Assembly (NCBI RefSeq): GCF_000240165.1
Contig: NC_017586.1
Span: forward strand, 1,054,001-1,118,000
Source of the DNA: Streptantibioticus cattleyicolor NRRL 8057 = DSM 46488
GTDB taxonomy: Bacteria; Actinomycetota; Actinomycetes; Streptomycetales; Streptomycetaceae
Length of the DNA stretch: 64,000 nt
Direction: 5' to 3'
Both the position numbers and the translations under genes were made by a program. This document shows positions 57,917-64,000 of the stretch, piece by piece. Every line of letters starts with the position of its first letter. The stretch's first letter is position 1. The notes beneath the pieces were generated by a model. It did not search any database and was not told the DNA's origin. It was given only the letters and a program-made list of their open reading frames with translations.

Positions 57917-58824
57917 GCGGCGCGCTCCGTCGCCGTGACCCCGCCGCGCGCGTCCGTCCCCGGCGCCGGGCCGGTCGCGGTGACGGCCGGGGCCGGCGAC
58001 CAGCCCGGGCCGCGCAGGATCCGGCCGGCCCGCTCGCGCCAGTCACGGGCGGACTTCAGGTCGCGGGCGATGGCGGCGTACTCGTGGGTGGCCACCCGCA
58101 GCGGGTTGTAGGTGCCGATGTTCTTCGTCAGGCCGTAGACCGGGCGTTCGCCCTCGGGGACGAAGGAGCCGAAGAGCCGGTCCCAGACGATGAGGATGCC
58201 GCCGAAGTTGCGGTCCAGGTAACCGCCTTGGGAGGCGTGGTGCACCCGGTGGTGGGAGGGGGTGTTGAGGACGAACTCCAGCGGCCGGGGCAGCTTGCCG
58301 ACCCGTTCGGTGTGCACCCAGAACTGGTAGACGAGGTTGGCCGAGGTGCAGAAGGCGAGCGCCGCCGGATGCACGCCTAGGGCGACCATCGGCAGGTAGA
58401 ACGGCCACACCGTCAGCGAGGTCCACGGCTGCCGCAGGGCGGTGGAGAAGTTGAAGTTCCGGCTGGAGTGGTGGACGACGTGACAGGCCCACAGGATCCG
58501 CACCACGTGGTGGCCGCGGTGCGACCAGTAGTAGAAGAAGTCCTGGACCAGCAGCATCAGCGGGATGGTCCACCACAGCACCGGCACCCGCAGCGGGGTC
58601 AGTTCGTACACCGCGGTGTAGACGGCGACGATCGGGATCTTCCACAGGGCGTCGAAGACCAGGCTGCCCAGGCCCATGGTGATGCTGGTGGCGGTGTCCT
58701 TGACCGTGTAGCCGGCGGCGTCCTCGTCGGGGTGGAGGCGGTAGCCGACCACCTCCAGGACGGTGAGCAGGACGAAGGCGGGTATGGACCACAGCACGAC
58801 GTCGGGCAGTTGGGTTGCGGACAT
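57913..58824 (-). CDS. sterol desaturase / fatty acid hydroxylase superfamily protein
   Basis: 303-residue membrane di-iron enzyme. The His boxes are DFFYYWSHRGHH (HxxxH-type), HVVHHSSRNFNFS and NTPSHHRVHHAS, with YLDRNFGGILIVWDRLFGSF following. The arrangement resembles alkylglycerol monooxygenase-type (TMEM195) and fatty-acid hydroxylase members. Several N-terminal membrane helices are present. The start is ATG 58824. It leads a two-gene operon with the YhhN gene and has a palindrome (58867-58894) in its promoter. The substrate is probably a lipid; specifics are inference. Confidence 0.9.
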   Translation of the reverse strand: MSATQLPDVVLWSIPAFVLLTVLEVVGYRLHPDEDAAGYTVKDTATSITMGLGSLVFDALWKIPIVAVYTAVYELTPLRVPVLWWTIPLMLLVQDFFYYWSHRGHHVVRILWACHVVHHSSRNFNFSTALRQPWTSLTVWPFYLPMVALGVHPAALAFCTSANLVYQFWVHTERVGKLPRPLEFVLNTPSHHRVHHASQGGYLDRNFGGILIVWDRLFGSFVPEGERPVYGLTKNIGTYNPLRVATHEYAAIARDLKSARDWRERAGRILRGPGWSPAPAVTATGPAPGTDARGGVTATERAA

Positions 58825-58866
58825 GGGCGCACTGTAGGAGCGCCCGAGCCCGTTGCGCCAGAGGTT

Positions 58867-58894
58867 GTTACCGACTGGTACTACCAGAGGTAAC
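58867..58894. promoter_or_regulatory. nested palindromic operator candidate
   Basis: GTTACC (58867-58872) and GGTAAC (58889-58894) flank CTGGTA-C-TACCAG (58875-58887), a perfect 13-bp palindrome. The whole is a nested inverted repeat, one base off perfect symmetry. It starts 42 bp upstream of the sterol desaturase ATG and 96 bp before the exonuclease gene on the other side. Its form is typical of TetR- or MarR-type operators; no such regulator gene lies in the window. Confidence 0.55.
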
Positions 58895-58990
58895 GATCCG
58901 GCCCGGAGCGATCATTCCTGACATACCGTCAGGTCCGCGGCAGGTCACGGCGTACGGAGGTGTCGGTGGCGGCCCGTATCCTCATGAACC

Positions 58991-60049
58991 ATGCTGGACG
59001 ATCGCACCGAGCCCCCCTCACCGCAGCCACCACGCGCCACCGGGGCGCAGCCCGAGCTCCCGGCCCCGTGGCCGGAGGGCTACCCCGCCGGGTACGCCGT
59101 GGTGGACGTGGAGACCACCGGGCTCGGCCGGGACGACCGCATCGTCTCGGCGGCCGTCTACCGGCTCGACCGGTACGGCACGGTCGAGGACCACTGGTAC
59201 TCGCCGGTCAACCCGCAGCGCGACCCGGGCCCGGTGTGGATCCACGGACTGACCACCGAGGTGCTGCGTGACGCGCCGCTCTTCGCCCAGGTCGCCGAGG
59301 AGTTGACGGGGCGGCTGGCGGGCCGGGTGCTCGTCGCCCACAACGCGGTCTTCGACTGGTCCATGCTGGCGCGGGAGTTCGCCCGGGCCGGGCGCAGCGC
59401 CCCGGTGGAGCACCGGCTGTGCACCATCGTGCTCGCCAAGGAGCTGGGGCTGCCGCTGCCCAACCACAAGCTGGAGTCGCTGGCGGCCCACTACGGCGTG
59501 GTGCAGCGCCGGGCGCACCACGCGCTGGACGACGCCCGGGTGCTGGCCGAGGCGTTCCGGCCGAGCCTCCAGCGGGCCGCGGCGGCCGGGCTGCGGCTGC
59601 CGCTGCACGCCTGCCGGCCGCTGACCGAGTGGTCCTCGGGCCCCGCCATCGGACGGCAGCGTTCCGTGGCGCCGGGCGGACGCGGCCCGTACCCGCAGCG
59701 CGGCTGGCGGCCCTCCCGCAAGCGCCCGCCGTGCCCGTACCCCAACCCGGGCCGGCTCCAGCCGGGCGGGCCGCTGGTGCAGGGGATGCGGGTGGCCTTC
59801 TCCGGGGACACCGGGACCGAGCGCGAGCTGCTGGAGGACCGGGCCACCGAGGCCGGGCTCCACGTGGCCACCAGCGTCTCCCGGCTGACCAGCCTGCTGG
59901 TGACCAACGACCCGGAGGGCGCCACCGGCAAGGTGGCCAACGCCCGCCGGTACGGCACCCCGGTGGTGGACGAGGCGACGTTCCAGCGGCTGCTGGCCGG
60001 CGTCGTCCCGGCCGAGGGCACCGGACCGGGGGCGCGGCCGGCCGAGTAG
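58991..60049 (+). CDS. DEDDh 3'-5' exonuclease with C-terminal BRCT-like domain
   Basis: 352 residues. The exonuclease domain (residues ~25-195) begins VVDVETTGLGRDDRIVS (D39, E41), has GLTTEVLRDAP, LVAHNAVFDWSMLAREF (second Asp), and the HHALDDA tail motif of the DEDDh class. A 50-residue basic Pro/Arg linker follows. The C-terminal part (VQGMRVAFSGDTGTERELLEDRATEAGLHVATSVSRLTSLLVTNDPEGATGKVANARRYGTPVVDEATF) looks like a BRCT domain. It resembles DNA polymerase III epsilon-type proofreading or repair exonucleases of actinobacteria. The start is ATG 58991; no strong ribosome site. Confidence 0.88.
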   Translation: MLDDRTEPPSPQPPRATGAQPELPAPWPEGYPAGYAVVDVETTGLGRDDRIVSAAVYRLDRYGTVEDHWYSPVNPQRDPGPVWIHGLTTEVLRDAPLFAQVAEELTGRLAGRVLVAHNAVFDWSMLAREFARAGRSAPVEHRLCTIVLAKELGLPLPNHKLESLAAHYGVVQRRAHHALDDARVLAEAFRPSLQRAAAAGLRLPLHACRPLTEWSSGPAIGRQRSVAPGGRGPYPQRGWRPSRKRPPCPYPNPGRLQPGGPLVQGMRVAFSGDTGTERELLEDRATEAGLHVATSVSRLTSLLVTNDPEGATGKVANARRYGTPVVDEATFQRLLAGVVPAEGTGPGARPAE

Positions 60050-60147
60050 TCCGCACGGCGCAGCACGGATGGGCCGGGCGGGCGGAGTCGGCCCGCGCCG
60101 GGCCGTCGCGCGTTGCCGACCGCCGGTGCCGCCCGCACGCTGGGCAC

Positions 60148-60396
60148 ATGGCACGATGTGAGGTCTGCGGAAACGACTACGAGATGGCATTCGAGGTGCG
60201 CGCGCAGGGCGTGGTGCACACCTTCGACTGCTTCGAGTGCGCCATCCACCGCATGGCGCCGATCTGCGAGCACTGCCGGGTGCAGATCGTCGGGCACGGG
60301 GTGGCGGTGGACGGCCGCTTCTACTGCTGCGCGCACTGCGCCAACGCGGAGGGGGACGCCGGGATCGTCGACCGGGTGGAGACGATGATGGCCTGA
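60148..60396 (+). CDS. small cysteine-rich (metallothionein-like or zinc-ribbon) protein
   Basis: 82-residue protein with nine cysteines: CEVCGND, DCFEC, ICEHC, YCCAHC. The pairs in CxxC spacing suggest two zinc knuckles or ribbon sites, or a small prokaryotic metallothionein. His and Glu residues lie between. The start is ATG 60148, without a clear ribosome site. It lies 98 bp after the exonuclease gene and 118 bp before the SURF1 gene, all rightward. Name and function uncertain. Confidence 0.8.
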   Translation: MARCEVCGNDYEMAFEVRAQGVVHTFDCFECAIHRMAPICEHCRVQIVGHGVAVDGRFYCCAHCANAEGDAGIVDRVETMMA

Positions 60397-60514
60397 CGAC
60401 GACACCCTCACGACCGCCGCGGGCGGGGCCGGGCCGCCGGCTCCGTCCGCACTCCCCCGTCCGGGGGTGCCCCCTGCGGCCGGACCGGAAGGGGACGAGT
60501 TGTACCGTCGTGGG

Positions 60515-61399
60515 GTGTACCGCTTCCTGCTGTCGAGGCAATGGGTGATCCTCACCCTGATCTGCCTGATCCTGATGCCCACCATGGTGGAGCTCGGCCT
60601 GTGGCAACTCCACCGGCACGAGCGCCAGGCCGCGGACAACAGCCTGATCGCGCGCAGTCTGCGGGCCCCGCGGGTCCCGGTGGAGGAGCTGGCCTCCCCG
60701 CACCGCGCGGTGGCGGCGGACGACAACTTCCGGGCGGTGACCGCCACCGGCCACTACGACCCGGCGCACCAGGTGGTCATCCGGCACCGCACCTCCGCGG
60801 ACAACTCCCGGCTCGGCTACTACCTGGTCACCCCGCTGGTCATGGCCGACGGCAAGGCGGTGCTGGTCAACCGGGGCTGGATCGCGCCCCCCGCCTCGGG
60901 TGACTCGATCTCCTTCCCGCCGGTGCCGGCCACCCCGTCCGGCGAGGTCACCGTCACCGGACGGATCCGGCCCGACGAGACCACCGCGAGCACCAGCATC
61001 GCGGACAAGACCGGGCTGCCGCCGCACGAGTACATGCTGATCAACAGCGGCAAGCTGGCCGGCGAGGTGCCCCGGCCGCTGCTGGGCGGCTACATCGAGC
61101 TGACCGACACCACGCCGAGGCCCGCCGGCGCCCAGCCGGAGCTGGTCCCCAAGCCCACGCCCGGCGACAGCGGCGGCTGGTACAGCCCGCCGCACCTGGC
61201 GTACGCCTGGCAGTGGTGGCTCTTCGTACTGATGGTCCCGGTCGGCTGGTTCATCCTCTTCCGGCGCGAGCGCCGGGACCGGATCGCCGCGCTCGCCGCC
61301 GAGCGGGAAGGGCAGGCCGGGCAGAACGGGCCGGACGCCGCCGACGAGCCCGCCGCCTCCCGCGCCCAGGCCGCCGCCGGAGCCGAAGCCGCCGAATAG
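60515..61399 (+). CDS. SURF1 family protein
   Basis: 294-residue membrane protein with one helix at each end (WVILTLICLILMPTMVELGLWQLHRHE near the N-terminus; WWLFVLMVPVGWFILFRRERR near the C-terminus), as in SURF1/Shy1, which assist cytochrome c oxidase assembly. The periplasmic body includes FRAVTATGHYDP, GYYLVTPLVMADGKAVLVNRGWI and VTVTGRIRPDE. GTG 60515 (VYRFLLSRQW) is chosen by resemblance to homologues; TTG 60500 with GGAAGGGG 5 nt upstream is a good alternative, adding five residues. A disordered Ala tail follows. It lies 59 bp before the second GH15 gene. Confidence 0.87.
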   Translation: MYRFLLSRQWVILTLICLILMPTMVELGLWQLHRHERQAADNSLIARSLRAPRVPVEELASPHRAVAADDNFRAVTATGHYDPAHQVVIRHRTSADNSRLGYYLVTPLVMADGKAVLVNRGWIAPPASGDSISFPPVPATPSGEVTVTGRIRPDETTASTSIADKTGLPPHEYMLINSGKLAGEVPRPLLGGYIELTDTTPRPAGAQPELVPKPTPGDSGGWYSPPHLAYAWQWWLFVLMVPVGWFILFRRERRDRIAALAAEREGQAGQNGPDAADEPAASRAQAAAGAEAAE

Positions 61400-61458
61400 C
61401 GGGTACCCGTCCCGGGCAGGCGCGAGGGCGACAGCGCCACACGAGGAAAGGCGGGACG

Positions 61459-63270
61459 GTGGCAGGACGCATCGAGGACTACGCCCTCATCGGGGATCTC
61501 CAGACGGCCGCGCTGGTGGGCCGGGACGGATCGATCGACTGGCTGTGCCTGCCACGGTTCGACAGCGGGGCCGCCTTCGCCGCCCTCCTCGGTGACGAGG
61601 GCAACGGCCACTGGCGGCTCGCCCCGGCCGGCGCGGGGGCCTGCACCCGGCGTGCCTACCGGGGCGAGACCCTGGTGCTGGAGTCGGAGTGGGACACCCC
61701 CACCGGCACGGTGCGGATCACCGACTTCATGCCCGCCCGCGACCAGGCGCCCGACGTGGTCCGGATCGTCGAGGGCGTCTCCGGGCGCGTGGATGTCCGC
61801 GGTGAGCTGCGGCTGCGCTTCGACTACGGGCACGTGGTGCCGTGGGTGCGGCGGATCGACGGGCACCGGGTGGCGATCGCCGGCCCGGACTCGGTGTGGT
61901 TCCGCAGCGAGCCGCAGGTGCGCACCTTCGGCAAGGACTACTGCACGCACTCGGAGTTCACCGTCGCCCAGGGCGAGCGGGTGGCGTTCGTGCTCACCTG
62001 GCACCCCTCCCACCAGCCCCGGCCCGACCGGGTGGACCCGTACACGGCGCTGGAGCAGACCGTGCGGGATTGGGAGGAGTGGTCGGCCCGGTGCCGTTAC
62101 CAGGGGCCGTGGCGGGACGCGGTGATGCGGTCGCTGATCACCTTGAAGGCGCTCACCTTCGCGCCCAGCGGCGGCATCGTGGCGGCGGCGACCACCTCGC
62201 TCCCGGAGAAGCTGGGCGGGGTGCGCAACTGGGACTACCGGTTCTGCTGGCTGCGGGACGCCACGCTGACCCTGGGCGCGCTGGTGGAGAGCGGCTACCT
62301 GAAGGAGGCGGAGGCCTGGCGGGACTGGCTGCTGCGCGCGGTCGCCGGCGACCCGGCCGACCTCCAGATCATGTACGGCCTCGCCGGTGAGCGGCGGTTG
62401 CCCGAGTTCGAGGTGGAGTGGCTGCCCGGGTACGCCGGCTCGGCGCCGGTGCGGGTCGGCAACGCCGCCGTCGACCAGCTCCAGCTCGACGTGTACGGCG
62501 AGGTGATGGACTCGCTCTACCTGGCCCGCGAGTGCGGTCTGCCGTACAAGCCGCACGCCTGGGACATCCAGCGCTCGCTGATGGACTTCCTGGAGTCCAA
62601 CTGGCGTGATCCCGACGAGGGGTTGTGGGAGATCCGCGGGCCGCGGCGGCACTTCGTGCACTCCAAGGTGATGGCCTGGGTCGCCGCCGACCGCACGGTG
62701 CGCACCATGGAGGCCCACCCGGGGCTGCGCGGGGACGTCGACCGGTGGCGGGCGATGCGCGCGGACGTCCACCGCGAGGTGTGCGAGAAGGGCTTCGACA
62801 CCGAACGCAACACCTTCACCCAGTACTACGGCTCCCGGGAGCTGGACGCGGCCACGCTGCTGATACCCCGGGTGGGGTTCCTGCCGCCGGACGACCCCCG
62901 GGTGATCGGCACCGTGGACGCCGTCCAGGCCGGGCTGGACCACGGCGGCTTCGTGCGCCGGTACACCATCGAGGAGCAGTCGGTGGACGGGCTCCCCGGT
63001 GACGAGGGGGCCTTCCTGGCGTGTTCGTTCTGGCTGGCCGACGCGCTCGCCGCGATCGGCCGCCACACCCAGGCCCGGGCGCTCTTCGAACGGCTGCTGT
63101 CGCTCCGCAACGACGTGGGGCTGCTGGCCGAGGAGTGGGACCCCGACGCGCGCCGTCAGATCGGCAACTTCCCGCAGGCGTTCAGCCACGTCGGCCTGGT
63201 CAACACCGCGCTGGGGCTGGCGCAGGGGGCCTCCGTTCCCGTACCGGCCTCGAATCCGGTGCCGCGCTGA
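61459..63270 (+). CDS. glycoside hydrolase family 15 protein (copy 2)
   Basis: 603-residue paralogue of the enzyme at 8034. It begins AGRIEDYALIGDLQTAALV and keeps NWDYRFCWLRDA (near residue 257). The predicted catalytic glutamates are E391 (DEGLWEIRG) and E516 (GDEGAFLACSFW). The two copies share most motifs, with the glutamate spacing 127 versus 125 residues. The substrate is unproven; trehalase or other alpha-glucosidase activity is possible. The start is GTG 61459 with AAAGG 7 nt upstream. It lies downstream of the SURF1 gene and 14 bp before the SDR gene. Confidence 0.88.
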   Translation: MAGRIEDYALIGDLQTAALVGRDGSIDWLCLPRFDSGAAFAALLGDEGNGHWRLAPAGAGACTRRAYRGETLVLESEWDTPTGTVRITDFMPARDQAPDVVRIVEGVSGRVDVRGELRLRFDYGHVVPWVRRIDGHRVAIAGPDSVWFRSEPQVRTFGKDYCTHSEFTVAQGERVAFVLTWHPSHQPRPDRVDPYTALEQTVRDWEEWSARCRYQGPWRDAVMRSLITLKALTFAPSGGIVAAATTSLPEKLGGVRNWDYRFCWLRDATLTLGALVESGYLKEAEAWRDWLLRAVAGDPADLQIMYGLAGERRLPEFEVEWLPGYAGSAPVRVGNAAVDQLQLDVYGEVMDSLYLARECGLPYKPHAWDIQRSLMDFLESNWRDPDEGLWEIRGPRRHFVHSKVMAWVAADRTVRTMEAHPGLRGDVDRWRAMRADVHREVCEKGFDTERNTFTQYYGSRELDAATLLIPRVGFLPPDDPRVIGTVDAVQAGLDHGGFVRRYTIEEQSVDGLPGDEGAFLACSFWLADALAAIGRHTQARALFERLLSLRNDVGLLAEEWDPDARRQIGNFPQAFSHVGLVNTALGLAQGASVPVPASNPVPR

Positions 63271-63284
63271 GGCACCATGTGGGC

Positions 63285-64000
63285 ATGGATCTTGGGCTGA
63301 AGGACAGGGTGTACGTGCTCACCGGGGCGACCCGGGGGCTCGGCCTGGCCACCGCGCGCGAGCTGGTGGCCGACGGGGCGCGGGTGGTGGTCAGCGGGCG
63401 CCGTGAGGAGTCCGTGGCCAGGGCGGCCGAAGCGCTGGGCGGCCCGGCGCAGGCGGTGGGGGCGGCCGCCGACAACGCCGACCCGGCCGCCGCCGAGCGG
63501 CTGATCGCGGCGGCCGGTGCCGCCTTCGGCCGCTTCGACGGGGTGCTGATCAGCGTGGGCGGCCCGCCGGCCGGCGCCACCGACGCGATGGGCGACACCC
63601 AGTGGCGGGACGCCTTCGAGACGGTCTTCCTCGGCGCGGCCCGGATGGCCCGGACGGCGGCGGAGCGGCTCGGCGAGGGCGGGGTGATCGCCTTCGTGCT
63701 CTCCGCCTCGGTGCACGAACCCATCCCGGGGCTGGCGATCTCCAACGGACTGCGTCCGGGGCTGGCCGGGCTCGCCAAGACCATGGCCAACGAGCTGGGC
63801 CCGCGCGGGATCCGGGTGGTCGGCCTGCTCCCGTCCCGTATCGACACCGACCGGGTACGGGAGCTGGACGCCATCGGCGGCGACCCGGAGGCGGCCCGGG
63901 AACGCAACAGCGCGGCGATCCCGCTGCGCCGCTACGGCACCCCGGAGGAGTTCGGCCGCACGGCCGCGTTCCTGCTCTCGCCGGCCGCGTCCTACCTGAC
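63285..64000 (+). CDS. SDR-family oxidoreductase with degenerate active site (cut by window edge)
   Basis: First 238 residues of a short-chain dehydrogenase. The cofactor motif TGATRGLGLA is intact, and VSGRREESVARAAE suggests a basic pocket favouring NADP. The expected catalytic residues are S140, S153 (in place of Tyr) and R157 (in place of Lys), from the segment VLSASVHEPIPGLAISNGLR. Canonical Y-x3-K is therefore missing. The start is ATG 63285, 14 bp after the GH15 stop. The last stretch ASYL lies at the right edge, so the C-terminus is not seen. It may act as a non-catalytic or altered SDR. Confidence 0.85.
   Translation, partial: MDLGLKDRVYVLTGATRGLGLATARELVADGARVVVSGRREESVARAAEALGGPAQAVGAAADNADPAAAERLIAAAGAAFGRFDGVLISVGGPPAGATDAMGDTQWRDAFETVFLGAARMARTAAERLGEGGVIAFVLSASVHEPIPGLAISNGLRPGLAGLAKTMANELGPRGIRVVGLLPSRIDTDRVRELDAIGGDPEAARERNSAAIPLRRYGTPEEFGRTAAFLLSPAASYL

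Overview
The window looks like a chromosomal segment of Streptomyces or a very close relative. GC content is high, third codon positions are almost always G or C, and GTG and TTG starts are common. It carries two chaplins, a streptophobe-family membrane protein, an SGM_5486-type 39-residue protein, a DUF3099 protein, FabG-FabI and TldD-PmbA pairs, and a tRNA-free rRNA operon. The layout resembles the conserved Streptomyces core; I see no prophage, insertion sequence, CRISPR array or biosynthetic cluster.

Left part (1-21125): the N-terminal part of a ParA ATPase, alanine dehydrogenase, a STAND-type NTPase with TPRs, a NUDIX hydrolase and CTP synthase all read leftward. A family-15 glycoside hydrolase reads rightward and meets a leftward glycosyltransferase. 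A leftward run follows, transcribed from high to low coordinates: a Lys/Ala-tailed coiled-coil protein, a repeat-containing unknown, TlyA, NAD kinase and RecN. Next come an SCP2-like protein, a HAD-IIA phosphatase, a DUF1015 protein, and a TPR protein with an Arg/Asp/Gly repeat region.

Middle (21216-49901): an rRNA operon (16S-23S-5S, minus strand) lies downstream of tyrS. It is followed by a 3-methyladenine glycosylase, a PEBP protein, a possible zinc-ribbon mini-gene, an HNH nuclease, and a leftward ABC ATPase, NfeD and SPFH set. Two chaplins sit beside a NarL-type two-component pair. Then come an SDR overlapping a divergent QueA-like enzyme, an FHA-ABC exporter divergent from a streptophobe protein, serB, a SixA-like phosphatase, small membrane proteins, an MFS exporter divergent from a GntR regulator, and fabG-fabI.

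Right part (50122-64000): tldD-pmbA, DUF3099, a small Cys protein, moaA, a subtilisin-like protease, an overlapping sterol-desaturase/lysoplasmalogenase pair behind a palindromic operator candidate, a DEDDh exonuclease with a BRCT-like tail, a Cys-rich small protein, a SURF1 protein, a second GH15 enzyme paralogous to the first, and a truncated SDR.

The most unusual items are a histidine-rich chaplin, the QueA-like enzyme with an altered signature coupled to a reductase, the predicted ether-lipid pair with its palindrome, the RDDR-repeat TPR protein behind the rRNA operon, and the histone-tailed coiled-coil/repeat-protein pair. Nothing here amounts to a clearly new multi-gene defence or metabolic system; these are leads of moderate strength. 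Function calls rest on motifs and family knowledge read by eye, with no database search.
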